A program made the position numbers and the translations under genes. A stretch of DNA of 38,559 bases from Arthrobacter ipis (GTDB taxonomy: Bacteria > Actinomycetota > Actinomycetes > Actinomycetales > Micrococcaceae): contig NZ_JAAOXD010000007.1 of assembly GCF_014694315.1 (NCBI RefSeq), forward strand, positions 1-38,559, given 5' to 3'. Shown here in pieces: positions 25,451-33,837 of the stretch; position 1 is the stretch's first letter, and every line of letters begins with the position of its first letter. The notes under the pieces are model-generated. The model searched no databases. It was given only the letters and a program-made list of their open reading frames with translations, and had not been told where the DNA came from.

Positions 25451-25595
25451 ATGACACGCGAAGAAGCCTTCGCGAGGTTGCACCCCAGACTTGTACGTCG
25501 AGTTCTACGGTGGCCGATGGCTCATCGTGCCGCTCGCACAAGTGGAGCAGCCGCAATTCTTCGTCTGTTCACCTAAGAGGCCCAACGGCCACTAA
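25451..25595 (+). pseudogene. Small unknown gene broken by a one-base insertion
   Basis: ATG at 25451 follows AGGAGAGGACAGACA, a good ribosome site. The frame reads MTREEAFARLHP, then must shift by one base near 25484-25490 to continue DLYVEFYGGRWLIVPLAQVE and QPQFFVCSPKRPNGH to the TAA at 25593. One extra base in the CCCCAGA stretch explains it. The intact product would be 47 residues, with an aromatic-rich beta-strand core. Unknown family. It is the first of three successive broken small genes on this strand. Confidence 0.55.
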
Positions 25596-25688
25596 AGCTG
25601 GGGTGTGAAGTCCAGATTGGCGGCGCCCGGGGTGTGGCGTCGGGAGTGTCCAACCGGAAGCGTTGCTGGGTAACAGTTCCTGCAGAGG

Positions 25689-26038
25689 ATGTTGGAAACT
25701 TTGGCTAGCCCCCGCGAAAGCTTCGACTATTAAACGATGCTGCCGACGATCCCTTCTATGGGTTCAACAAGGGCTCGACGCACGTGCGAACCGGTCTTGA
25801 CGGGAAAGTCGCCTTCTACCAGTTCGAGGGACCACTGCTCGGGCTGCTAAGGGATCACGGCTACGAACTGAAAATAAGAGCCAGCCAGGAGGAGACGCTC
25901 CGTAATTCATCTGAATTTCCGCCCAACACGATTTGAATCTACCGGTTCTATGATCCGAGCGCCGACACCTTCGCTAACAGGACCATCCCGTACGACGTAA
26001 GGGATGCGGCACGTAAACTGGCAGATCTCATAAGGTGA
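25689..26038 (+). pseudogene. Unknown gene broken by a frameshift and an internal TGA
   Basis: From ATG 25689: MLETLASPRESFDY, then a frame change at about 25729-25733 (one base missing in TATTAAAC; TATTACAAC would restore it). NDAADDPFYGFNKGSTHVRT, GKVAFYQFEGPLLGLLRDHG and YELKIRASQEE come next. An in-frame TGA at 25934-25936 interrupts, followed by IYRFYDPSADTFANRTIPYD and DAARKLADLIR to the TGA at 26036-26038. The reconstructed protein is about 116 aa, soluble alpha/beta. No family recognised. The next broken gene starts with a GTG overlapping this stop (GTGA), so they once formed a coupled pair. Confidence 0.6.
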
Positions 26039-26340
26039 AGCTCCAATTGGACCTAAGCGGACTGAATGCCGAGCAACTCAATGGCCGCGCTTGGCAGGCT
26101 GATGACGGGTACTCATCCGGGGCGAGTCGGTCGTGATTCACGAGCAGACCGCTGCGCACTTCTGCCCGGTTGATCTTAACGCAGAAGCTGAGAAAAGGGC
26201 TTCTCCTGATGCTCCCATACCTCTCGTCTCGGTGTTTCTGCTAACTGAGGGCCGCCGCCAGTGCAGGTTTGCCGTGGACGTGAGGACCACATCTTTGGAT
26301 GAAGAGCAGGGCATATTCCGGTTCAACGATCATTACCCTC
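26035..26340 (+). pseudogene. Unknown gene, GTGA-coupled to the previous one, frameshifted
   Basis: GTG at 26035-26037 overlaps the upstream TGA. Frame: MKLQLDLSGLNAEQLNGRAW then QADDGY; one base is off near 26112-26120, and another frame continues IRGESVVIHEQTAAHFCPVD, LNAEAEKRASPDAP, LVSVFLLTEGRRQCRFAVDV and SLDEEQGIFRFND. After about 26335 the sequence stops looking like protein. The small protein is unknown. The coupled layout resembles toxin/immunity or other two-protein cassettes, but nothing in the sequence proves it. Confidence 0.5.
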
Positions 26341-26945
26341 TTTGTTGCCACTTTGTGCGTGACCCATCGAAATGCTGCAGCCGCTCCGAGGGCGGAAATT
26401 CGCCCCTTGCCGCCTCCAAGAATCGAAGGGTGCATGACCAGAATCTGGCCACGAGCGGCCGAGGCCGAAGACCGAACGCGGCCCGCCACATAGACCCTCA
26501 CTGGGGGCGTAGCCCCAGGACCCCGGTCTCTTCCAACGCCCAAGTCCTTTGGTTTGGGCACCGACAGAACCAGTGTGAGGATCAGTAAGGGAAGCACCGT
26601 CGCGTGATAGACGACGTCGACGGGTTGGCCGCCGATGATGGTGAAAGTCAGTCCGACTACGAAGCCGGCGATGGCGAACCCAATCGCAGCCTGGGCAGCA
26701 GTACGTCCGTACTTGCGGCTGCTCACGGCAGCGACGACGCCTGCGGTAAGAACGACGCCGATGACCGCTTCGGCGATTCCGGCAGCTTCAGGGTTGTAGG
26801 GTCGCGTGCCGCCGGGGATCACGCCGGAGAGGTGCAGCGCCGAGAATACCGCCAAGGAGAGCGCCTCGACGACCATCAGCGCCGCTATTGTGCGCCGCCT
26901 GCGGTTCGAGGCGAACCCGGGAGCAGAATTCGTGATGGTTGTCAT
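26241..26945 (-). CDS. Four-helix membrane protein with a probably artefactual C-terminal extension
   Basis: 234 aa from the ATG at complement 26943-26945; a GTG 21 bases upstream is the alternative. Residues 1-140 are a small integral membrane protein with hydrophobic segments ALMVVEALSLAVFSALHLSG, AEAVIGVVLTAGVVAA, AIGFAIAGFVVGLTFTIIG and TVLPLLILTLVLSVP, as in small unnamed actinobacterial membrane proteins. After about residue 145 the sequence becomes Arg/Gly/Pro/Ala-rich and lies antisense to the remnant at 26035-26340, so the natural end has probably been lost and the frame runs on into unrelated DNA. Function unknown. Confidence 0.6.
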   Translation of the reverse strand: MTTITNSAPGFASNRRRRTIAALMVVEALSLAVFSALHLSGVIPGGTRPYNPEAAGIAEAVIGVVLTAGVVAAVSSRKYGRTAAQAAIGFAIAGFVVGLTFTIIGGQPVDVVYHATVLPLLILTLVLSVPKPKDLGVGRDRGPGATPPVRVYVAGRVRSSASAARGQILVMHPSILGGGKGRISALGAAAAFRWVTHKVATKRVMIVEPEYALLFIQRCGPHVHGKPALAAALS

Positions 26946-26966
26946 GCCAGTCACGCTACGCGCCAC

Positions 26967-27544
26967 GCGTGGTTACTGCGTCGCCCCAGAGAGGTATCTG
27001 GCGTGCTCCCAACGTAGTACTGCTCCGCGCCGGTGAGACCAGGGAGCCCTTCCGCACACATGCTCGGCCACGACTACAACGGCGCCGAGCAACTGGTCGG
27101 ACTGGCAGGCCTGGAAACCGGGATGGATTCCGCCATCCTGGCCCACGCAGCGCCCAGCCCCGCACTAGCCTGCCGATGCGCTCCCGGATGCTTCCCCCGC
27201 GGCCGCTAAACCTGCCGGACCAAGCTTCACAATTTTCCGACTGATCTCTTTGCGAAGCGCCGGAACGTCAGGCCCGCGCCCCAATCCTCGCCCCCAGAAG
27301 GAAGCCGATGCCCGACCCCGCCGCCGACACATCGCACTCGGTCAGTCGGTCGGTCTGCATGATGGTGCCCGAAGCTTGGCAACGACCCTGCTCCTTTCTG
27401 CACCGACCCGGGCGTCCTGCTCTGCCGGCACCGCGCGACACTGGTCCCACTGACCAACCGCGCATACCTTGACCACTCTTCCTCCCGGGTCTAGCTTTAC
27501 GTTGCTCACCAAGAAGATCTCGGAACGACTTGAAGGAGTTTCCC
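26967..27544. other. Gene-poor stretch
   Basis: No supported gene. A rightward 49-codon frame (27060-27209) contains HDYNGAEQLVGLAGLETGMD, which could be a remnant. The right end carries the ribosome site AAGGAG of the next gene and presumably its promoter. Confidence 0.4.
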
Positions 27545-27808
27545 ATGGCACTGGTCACCCTCCTCCACCGCTTCGCCGACTACGACACCTTCCGGAGGGT
27601 CTACGACTCGGCGGACGGGCTGCGACAGTCCGGCGGCGTCACTGATCATTCAGTGCACCGCATGGCCGACGCCCCCAACAACATAATGGTGCTCCACTAC
27701 TTCGATTCACTCGAAACAGCCCGCGCCTACCTGAGCAATCCCGAACTGAAAGATGCCATGCAGCAAGCCGGCATGCAGGGCGAGCCGCGGATCGAGTTCT
27801 ATGAATAA
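27545..27808 (+). CDS. Small dimeric alpha/beta-barrel-like protein (ABM/DUF type)
   Basis: An 87-aa soluble protein with beta-alpha-beta order: ALVTLLHRFADYDTFRRVYD, then GGVTDHSVHRMADAPNN, IMVLHYFDSLETARAYLSNP and ELKDAMQQAGM, ending RIEFYE. This is the layout of dimeric ferredoxin-like 'antibiotic biosynthesis monooxygenase' domains, widely found as stand-alone cytoplasmic proteins of unknown role. The start is ATG 27545, eight bases or so after AAGGAG; an upstream in-frame start at 27530 lies within the ribosome-site region. A single-gene unit. Confidence 0.75.
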   Translation: MALVTLLHRFADYDTFRRVYDSADGLRQSGGVTDHSVHRMADAPNNIMVLHYFDSLETARAYLSNPELKDAMQQAGMQGEPRIEFYE

Positions 27809-28014
27809 GGAACAGTCGTCCTGACCCGAGAGTCTCGAGGGTCGCCGAAGGAAACGCCAGCAATGCCCACTTTTGCACGCACGCCGCCCGCGGCTCAGTC
27901 GTCATCTATCAGACCCTCAATCCCGCCCTACCCGGAGTGGAGCACGCAGCGCCCATCAGGAAACGGGGGCTGCGGGCTACTTCAGCTCCTGCATAGCCGG
28001 GGTCACAAAGTCGC

Positions 28015-29298
28015 CTAATCGTCAGCACTGTCAGCACTGACCCGCTGGTCATCATCGCGTTCGGCGTGCTCCGGCCAGCCGCCCTTCCGGTAGGCAGGAG
28101 TTCCCGCGGCAAGCACGATCACTGCCAGGGCACAACTGCCGATCATGACGCTGACCATCGACAGCGCATTTCCGCCCAGGAACCCCACCAGGGGACTGAC
28201 GAGCCCGGCGACGCCAGACTGAAGGGCTCCGATAACCGCTGCCGCCGTTCCCGCCATGTGGCCATAGTTGTGCAAAGCCAGTACCGACGCGTTTGCCGGA
28301 ATCATGCCCTGGGCCGACAGGACCAGCCACAGGCCGGCCATCAGGCCAAACGGGCCGCCGGCACCAGTCGCTACCACCACGAGCAGCAGCAGGGCGAGGC
28401 CCAACTGCACCAGAAGGGCGGCGCGCAGGAGGCGGACCGGCCGGAATTTTCGAACAAGGGCGGCATTGAGCTGCGCCGATAGGACAAGCGCGGCGCCGTT
28501 GAGGGCGAAGACGAGGGCGAATTGCTGGGCGGTGAGGCCATATTCGTTCTGGAAGACGAAGGGGGAACCCACCACATAGCTCATGATCAGGGCCAGCCCA
28601 AGCCCCGGGATGACGGCCAGCGCCATGAAGTGCTTGTCCCACAGCAGGGACCAGTAGGCCCGGGCCACATGGCTGGGGTGGCCCGGGCTGCGCCGGTCCT
28701 CCGGTAGCGTCTCCGGCATGAACCTCCAGACGATTGCCACCAGGACCACGCCAATGACCGCCAGTGCATAAAAGACTGCACGCCAGTCCCAGAGTCCCGC
28801 GATGGCCTGGCCCACGGTGGGGGCCAGGAGCGGCGCGACACCGATCACCAGCATCAGCCGAGACAGCAGCTGGGCGGCAGCGGAGCCAACGAAGCGGTCA
28901 CGGATGACAGCGAGGGCCACCACGGCAGCGGCTGCGTTGAAGAAACCTTGCACCACGCGCAGCCCTGTCAGCGTTTCGATGTTCGGCGTCAAGGAGCACA
29001 ACAACGAAAAGACCACGTGCAGCGAAATGCCAATGACCAGCGGCAGCCGTCGTCCAAACCGGTCCGAAAACGGGCCGATCACCAACTGGCCGATGCCCGC
29101 ACCGACGAGGGTCCCGGACAACGTCAGCTGGACGGCGGTCTGGGTGGTCTGGAGATCAGCCTCCACCGCGGGCAAGGAGGGCAGGTACATGTCCGTGGTG
29201 AGGGCCGGAAGCGCGGCCAGGGCGCCAAGCATGAGGATGTACTTGAAGCTGCGCGGTGCCTGCTTGCTGATGTTCTGGGGGTTGGACGGATCCGTCAC
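28015..29298 (-). CDS. Bcr/CflA-family multidrug efflux MFS transporter
   Basis: A 427-aa, 12-helix proton-driven exporter. The N-terminus FKYILMLGALAALPALTTDM, then YLPSLPAVEADL, is the signature of the Bcr/CflA group (drug/H+ antiporter DHA1). Loop 2-3 carries GPFSDRFGRRLPL, and the motif C region of helix 5 is present. The family exports bicyclomycin, sulfonamides, chloramphenicol-like compounds or cysteine-related metabolites. Start GTG (complement 29296-29298) with AGG a few bases upstream. It stands alone, divergent from the gene-poor 29.3-30.1 kb stretch. Confidence 0.93.
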   Translation of the reverse strand: MTDPSNPQNISKQAPRSFKYILMLGALAALPALTTDMYLPSLPAVEADLQTTQTAVQLTLSGTLVGAGIGQLVIGPFSDRFGRRLPLVIGISLHVVFSLLCSLTPNIETLTGLRVVQGFFNAAAAVVALAVIRDRFVGSAAAQLLSRLMLVIGVAPLLAPTVGQAIAGLWDWRAVFYALAVIGVVLVAIVWRFMPETLPEDRRSPGHPSHVARAYWSLLWDKHFMALAVIPGLGLALIMSYVVGSPFVFQNEYGLTAQQFALVFALNGAALVLSAQLNAALVRKFRPVRLLRAALLVQLGLALLLLVVVATGAGGPFGLMAGLWLVLSAQGMIPANASVLALHNYGHMAGTAAAVIGALQSGVAGLVSPLVGFLGGNALSMVSVMIGSCALAVIVLAAGTPAYRKGGWPEHAERDDDQRVSADSADD

Positions 29299-30095
29299 GC
29301 GGAAAACCTAACTTGTGTGAAAGCACGCAGGGGCGGGTCCGCCGCGCGGCTTGAGCGGTTCAGCTGAGGTTATGGGAGTACCCACGGCAAAGTCTTCCTA
29401 AACAGGCGTCCGCAGTCTGGATGCCATGCCCGATCACCCCGCATCGCCTGTCATTCTCCCGGAAATCCAGCGCCCAGGGTGTGGGGGCGACTCCGAATAG
29501 TATGCAGGGGCGTTCGTTACTTCCTAGTCCCAAAGTTGCCTCGTCTCTTTTGTGAGCAGCCCAAACTCAGCAAGAGCCAGGAAGCCCTCGTTGTGGCCCT
29601 GTACAAGGGGGCAACACACGAACGTCGAGGTAGCCGACCTCTAAGGTCGCCCGGAGCACGAAGTACGCATCGATAAACGGACGGCGTGAATCATACCCGC
29701 GGCTGCACAACAGCGGCCACCGCGTCTACGCTCCCAGGGCTTTCGGCGGCGGGCTATGTCATTGCTGCGTCTCGGCCGCGCCAAGGGAACACTTTCGACG
29801 CCGAGGTGTTCAACCTCCGGCCCGGAACTCGCCGGGAAAGGCCCGTTGCAAGGCGGAATGTTGCCTAAGCCACCAAAACGGGCTTGGACACGCTTCGCAG
29901 ACGCCGGTGAGCAGGCTTGTCGAGGGACACTTCGGTGCGGACGGCAGTCTCAACGAGCTCTTGGACTTGGCACCTGCTGTAGTACCTCGGTACGGCGCCA
30001 TGAGCAGGTGACAAAAATGCAGGAACTGGCAGCAGTCCTTCGGTAGGTTGGTTCGGTAAGGCCGGCCACCAGCAAACCGACTTAATGGAGAAGAC
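29299..30095. other. 797-bp stretch without an intact gene
   Basis: It contains the promoter of the leftward MFS gene, a possible recombinase fragment near 29550-29690 and, at the right end, the leader of the MDR gene. Other frames (for example 29686-29868) lack motifs or ribosome sites. Confidence 0.45.
29552..29693 (+). pseudogene. Possible C-terminal fragment of a resolvase/invertase
   Basis: QPKLSKSQEALVVALYKG, followed after a one-base shift by TNVEVADL and a stop, matches the helix-turn-helix tail of serine recombinases (P-K-L-S, x-x-Q, then the A-E-V-A-D-L-F-G helix). No catalytic domain is present. This is a short remnant identified from pattern memory only. Confidence 0.33.
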
Positions 30096-31124
30096 GTGAA
30101 AGCGATTGTGTACGAAGAGACAGGTTCGTCCTCAGTGCTGAAGCTTCAGGACAAGCCGCTGACTGATCCCGGCGCGGGTGAGGTCCGCGTCCGCGTCGTC
30201 GTCTCCGGGGTGAACCCAACTGACTGGAAGTCCCGGTCCGGCGGAGGCACAAGCACCAAGTTGGAAGCACCGAAGGTTCCTAACCAGGACGGCGCCGGCG
30301 TGATCGACGCGATCGGATCCGGAGTGACAGGACTCAGCATCGGTGACCGGGTCTGGCTCTGGGACGTTGCCTGGGGCGGCAATGAGGGCACCGCGCAGGA
30401 GTATGCGGTTGCGCCGGCGGCCAAAGCAGTCAGGCTTCCTGGTACTGAATCCTTCGACACGGGCGCATCCATCGGTATCCCCGCCCTGACAGCACACCGG
30501 GCGCTGACCTCGGCCGAGGACGGCCCCGCCAGGCTCTCCCCCGGAGCCCTGGCGGGACGAACCGTACTGGTCACCGGCGGCGCAGGCGCAGTGGGACATG
30601 CTGCCATTCAGCTCGCAGCATGGGCCGGAGCAACCGTCATCACCACCGTCAGCGGAGACCGGAAAGCTGAACTCGCGCGCCTCGCCGGAGCCCATACAGT
30701 CATCAACTACCGCACCGACGACGTCGTCACTGCCGTCCGCCACGCCGCCCCCGGCGGACTCGACACCATCGTCGACGTTAACGCCCCGGCGAACATCGAC
30801 TCCGACGTGCAGGTGCTCAAGCCAAGCGGAACCATAGCCATCTACGCGGCGAATCCCGGGGAACCACTGACGGTTCCCATCCGTGAAAGCATGACGAAGA
30901 ACATCCGGTACCAGTTCATCCTCACTTACACCGTCACGGACGAGCAGAAACAGCACGCCTTGGCCGCCGCCTCCGAGGCGCTAAAGGCCGGCGCGCTGCG
31001 CGTGGGTGAAGAACATGGCCTGCCGCTGACCCGCTTCCCACTCGAAGCGACCGCCGAAGCACATGACGCCGTGGAGCAGGGCACCATCGGCAAGGTGCTC
31101 ATCGACGTCGCACCATCATCCTGA
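30096..31124 (+). CDS. Zinc-free MDR-family NADPH:quinone oxidoreductase-like protein
   Basis: A 342-aa soluble medium-chain dehydrogenase/reductase. The GroES-like N-terminal domain is present: MKAIVYEETGSSSVLKLQDK, VSGVNPTDWKSRSG and PNQDGAGVIDAIGSGVTG. The cofactor domain carries the nucleotide motif VLVTGGAGAVGHAAIQLAA. Catalytic-zinc cysteines are missing, so it belongs to the quinone reductase/crotonyl-like branch that reduces quinones or enones with NADPH. Start GTG 30096 after GGAGAA. No operon partner. Confidence 0.92.
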   Translation: MKAIVYEETGSSSVLKLQDKPLTDPGAGEVRVRVVVSGVNPTDWKSRSGGGTSTKLEAPKVPNQDGAGVIDAIGSGVTGLSIGDRVWLWDVAWGGNEGTAQEYAVAPAAKAVRLPGTESFDTGASIGIPALTAHRALTSAEDGPARLSPGALAGRTVLVTGGAGAVGHAAIQLAAWAGATVITTVSGDRKAELARLAGAHTVINYRTDDVVTAVRHAAPGGLDTIVDVNAPANIDSDVQVLKPSGTIAIYAANPGEPLTVPIRESMTKNIRYQFILTYTVTDEQKQHALAAASEALKAGALRVGEEHGLPLTRFPLEATAEAHDAVEQGTIGKVLIDVAPSS

Positions 31125-31213
31125 ACGCCCGCCCCTAATCGACGAAACGTCGTGATCGCCGTTCAAACCACGGGAATGAAGTCTGGATTAAGACAGGGCC
31201 GCTCCTGCCGTTG

Positions 31214-31585
31214 CTACGGGAAGTGTGGCGCCCTGAGTTCTGCCCGAAAGTCCGTCGAAACCGCCCGGTGCCTGAGCTGTGCGCGAGGAGAACGTGGCGC
31301 CTTAATCGTGATGAGCCCAGTCCTGCCGGGAAGACGGGGCCCCACGGGTAGCGCGTCGATCTTCACCAGGGCCCGGTGAGCAGCTACGACAAGCAAGATG
31401 AACCCGATGAAGGAAACCAGTCCGCCGAGAGCTGCCAAACCGATGAACGCGCCACTCATATTGCCGTCCCTCAGCGAAGCAATAGACCACGTGCCGAAGG
31501 TTGTTCCGATCAGGCTCAAGAGCGGGCCTACCAACATCAACGTAACGCCGGCTACGAAGACCCCGGCTGAACGCTTGAACTGCAT
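31214..31585 (-). CDS. Small membrane protein, function unknown
   Basis: A 123-aa protein with two to three membrane helices: VFVAGVTLMLVGPLLSLIGT, AFIGLAALGGLVSFIGFILL and the following VVAAHRAL. A basic, Arg/Pro-rich tail of about 40 residues follows. Start ATG (complement 31583-31585) preceded by GGGGGA. No family recognised. The tail may lie beyond the natural end of the protein if a stop was lost, since it shows no pattern. Confidence 0.6.
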   Translation of the reverse strand: MQFKRSAGVFVAGVTLMLVGPLLSLIGTTFGTWSIASLRDGNMSGAFIGLAALGGLVSFIGFILLVVAAHRALVKIDALPVGPRLPGRTGLITIKAPRSPRAQLRHRAVSTDFRAELRAPHFP

Positions 31586-31845
31586 CTGGACATCCCCCTA
31601 GCTGCGCGAACAAACTTTGCACACAATATCCCGGCCTCGACTGTTAGGTCGGGACCGCGGGTGCCTTCGCGGCTGGAAAGGCCGTCGATGACCGCGGTCT
31701 CGGGGAGCAGCAGTTCGTCCATGGCCGGAGAATACCAGCGCCAGGTGACCGCGGGGGTGGGCACAGCGGTGCCCCGCCCCCCTGGGAGCGGGGTCTCACT
31801 GTACCTGGCTCTATTACCCGGTTCTGTCGGCCGTCACATCTGGTG
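31586..31845. other. Intergenic stretch with a short GC-rich hairpin
   Basis: 260 bp. A leftward frame contains MDELLLPETAVIDGL, which may be a fragment of an unrecognised gene. CCCCGC/GCGGGG at about 31775-31795 could form a short hairpin downstream of the AMIN-like gene. Confidence 0.35.
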
Positions 31846-32397
31846 TCACCAATGGTGGGCGACGTCGACCACGAGCGTGGATCCGGTGCCGGGACCAGCA
31901 AGGGTGGAGACCTTGAAGGGCAGCCGGGCGCGGACGCCGAGGCCCGAGGTTGTGCGGCCCTCGAAGCTGCCAGCCCACGCGACCTGCCGGAACGCCTGGT
32001 ACTTCGAAACGTCGGTCACCTCGGAGCGGTTGGCCGGCACGAAGGTCACCTTGCCCGTGGCGCTGTCATAGCTGGGCGAGTGGGCGGTGACCTGCAGGAA
32101 TGCACCGCCTCTGAGCTTGATCGGCTGTCCGGACCCGTCCTGTACAACCTTTGAGACGTAGCGGACGTTGTAGCCGGCTGCCTTTCCCTTGATGTTGATC
32201 ACCAGGCGGTCGAAGCAGGTGTGCTGTCCCGTGCGTATGTTCGCAATGGAGGCGGCGCTCATGGTTTGGTTGGACTTGCCCAGCGAGCTCCAGACCAGCC
32301 CGCAGTAGGAAGTAGTTGCGGAGGCGGGCCCCGGAGCCAGTAGGCCCAGCCCGAGTGCAATGATGATGGCAGTCAGCTAGGCGCTTAGTTTTTTCAT
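31846..32397 (-). pseudogene. AMIN-like secreted protein with an amber stop inside the signal peptide
   Basis: From the ATG at complement 32395-32397 (AGGGGA upstream) the frame reads MKKLSA, TAG, LTAIIIALGLGLLAPGPASA, a standard Sec signal interrupted at codon 7. It then runs without further stops: SYCGLVWSSLG, RTGQHTCFDRLVINIKG, KAAGYNVRYVSKVVQDGSG, LRGGAFLQVTAHSP and TSGLGVRARLPFKVSTLAGP, ending VVDVAHHW. The H-T-C-F-D-R and P/A-G-Y-x-V-x-Y-V patterns are those of actinobacterial AMIN-like extracellular proteins. One point mutation (for example CAG or TGG to TAG) explains the break, so the loss is recent. Read-through, suppression or a start after the stop (CTG, or the internal ATG giving 138 aa without signal) are alternatives. 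Confidence 0.8.
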
Positions 32398-32570
32398 GTA
32401 GGTTCCCCTTTCGGATGTGGGTCATGGGATGACTCCAGCGTAGGAGCGCCAAAGCCCGAAACGAGGGATGTTTCCGGTTCTTCGTGCAACCGTTAATCGG
32501 CCGGGAATCCAATCACGGGACCGTGAGTCCGGGAGGCGTTTGTGGCCCTTTCGCCACACGGCTGTTACCG

Positions 32571-32616
32571 CCGGTAACGGCCGATACGCGCCGGTAACGG
32601 CCGATACGCGCCGGTA
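32571..32616. repeat. 20-bp tandem repeat, 2.3 copies
   Basis: The unit CCGGTAACGGCCGATACGCG is repeated exactly at 32571-32590 and 32591-32610 and begins a third time (CCGGTA). Each unit contains CCGGTAACGG. The preceding GTTACCG plus CGGTAAC at 32564-32578 forms a palindrome. It lies in the upstream region of the AMIN-like gene, about 175-220 bp before its start, and may be a set of protein-binding sites. Confidence 0.7.
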
Positions 32617-32738
32617 GGCAAGGGTAAGGGTACTCCGAGTCCATTTACCGCCCCCTCGGTGTTTATCCGGGGCTCAGAGTGACAGAAGATCAAGTATCGG
32701 CGTTATTAATGGCAGGGGAGAGGCCCGAAAGAAGGGTG

Positions 32739-32942
32739 CTATGGCAACTCAGTTGCAGGCGGGCGGGGCGTCGTGACGACCTCTTCGATCCATTCCTTGG
32801 CCTTGTCATCCAGCGGCGAGGCGACGTTGCCCGACACGGCGGCCCGACCTGTCTTGACCTTCTGGACCACCAGGCCGCCAAGGACTGCCAGCACGGCGAA
32901 AGCGAGCAAGGGTAGCAGCGCAGATTTCGATTTTTTAGCCAT
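32739..32942 (-). CDS. Small single-pass membrane protein
   Basis: 67 aa: a lysine-rich start (MAKKSKS), one membrane helix ALLPLLAFAVLAVLGGLVVQ, then a charged external part with DDKAKEWIEEVV and a Pro/Thr tail. The orientation is probably N-inside by the positive-inside rule. AGGATTCGGAA precedes the ATG. Unknown function; no recognisable family. Confidence 0.6.
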   Translation of the reverse strand: MAKKSKSALLPLLAFAVLAVLGGLVVQKVKTGRAAVSGNVASPLDDKAKEWIEEVVTTPRPPATELP

Positions 32943-33415
32943 TTCCGAATCCTACTCGGGTCTCAGGCCAGCGGCTTCAAGCCGGCTCGCAATCCGGGAC
33001 AAGTCTTTACGCAACGGCCCACGCCCGACGTCGGAGCCGACCGACCTCGCGCGTCCGCAGGACCCCCACAAGGGGCGACTTAAATTCCTGACGTATCCTC
33101 AATATCGGATCCTAAAGTCCGGGAGCACAAGTAGCCGCGAAGACTTCCGTTCCATGACTTGGGTCAGCAGACTCGGGGACGCAACCGGTCCAGTACTCCT
33201 GCCCCTTGCTATGTATTCGGAGCGGCCCCTCCCCCGCGTCAATCAGAATGGGTGATGCCGGCCGGAGCTCTCATTCGCGTCTCGGTAGCGTGGTTGACGA
33301 TCGTCAGCTCAGGAAGGGAAACGAGGTACCGACCGGCACGGGCGGGGCCAAATCAACAGGGAAAGTAGGACCCGGAGGCTACCGTTCGGCTTGGAGCCGG
33401 ACTAGGGTCACGGTC
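32943..33415. other. Gene-free stretch
   Basis: Open frames here are short, in low-complexity Pro/Arg/Ser composition, and lack ribosome sites. Nothing recognised. Confidence 0.45.
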
Positions 33416-33690
33416 ATGAAGCCGATTATCCTCCTGAGGACCAGCAGACGCCCAAGCTGGGATCGTAACCAGGTGGTTGAGCAAAATGGAGGCCGAGCGC
33501 AACGCGGACTGGGATGGACGCGATTGTGTGGATTGACGACGTATTAGAGACTGACGTGCACGACTGGGCCCAGCCGAACCACCAACCCGTCCTGCTGGAA
33601 AAGCCGGATCCTGACGATGGCCTGACGAAAGCGCATGTCGTGGCGGTGCAGGTTTTCATCAACAGCGACGACCGAGACTCTGCGCCCTGA
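33416..33690 (+). pseudogene. Shortened HAD-like hydrolase remnant
   Basis: At 33514-33690 the frame reads MDAIVWIDDVLETDVHDWAQ, PNHQPVLLEKPDPDDGLTKA, then HVVAVQVFINS. The W-I/V-D-D ... W-A ... P-x-L-L-x-x-x-D-P-x-x-G-L-T-x-x-H pattern is the C-terminal end of small HAD-fold proteins common in actinobacteria (the HAD_SAK group). At 33416 an ATG starts MKPIILL in another frame, which fits the beginning of such a protein just before its L-D-V-D-G motif. The middle, including the catalytic DxD, is missing. Interpretation: an internally deleted gene. Modest confidence. Confidence 0.4.
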
Positions 33691-33837
33691 CGGTAGACCT
33701 GCCGCCTGTGACGGACGCCAAACACGCCCGTTCTCGTTGGTAGCCAACGGGCGCTGGCAGGTTCTGGCTGATGCATGATATGCCGCTGGTAGTCCGCCGG
33801 TCGCTGCCTGGGAGCTGACCATTTAGAGTCTTTGCCT

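Noticed and set aside
27060..27209. 49-codon frame containing HDYNGAEQLVGLAGLETGMD
   Set aside because: No ribosome site and a poor C-terminus; at most a remnant I cannot identify.
30132..30956. 274-codon leftward open frame
   Set aside because: Antisense shadow of the MDR oxidoreductase.
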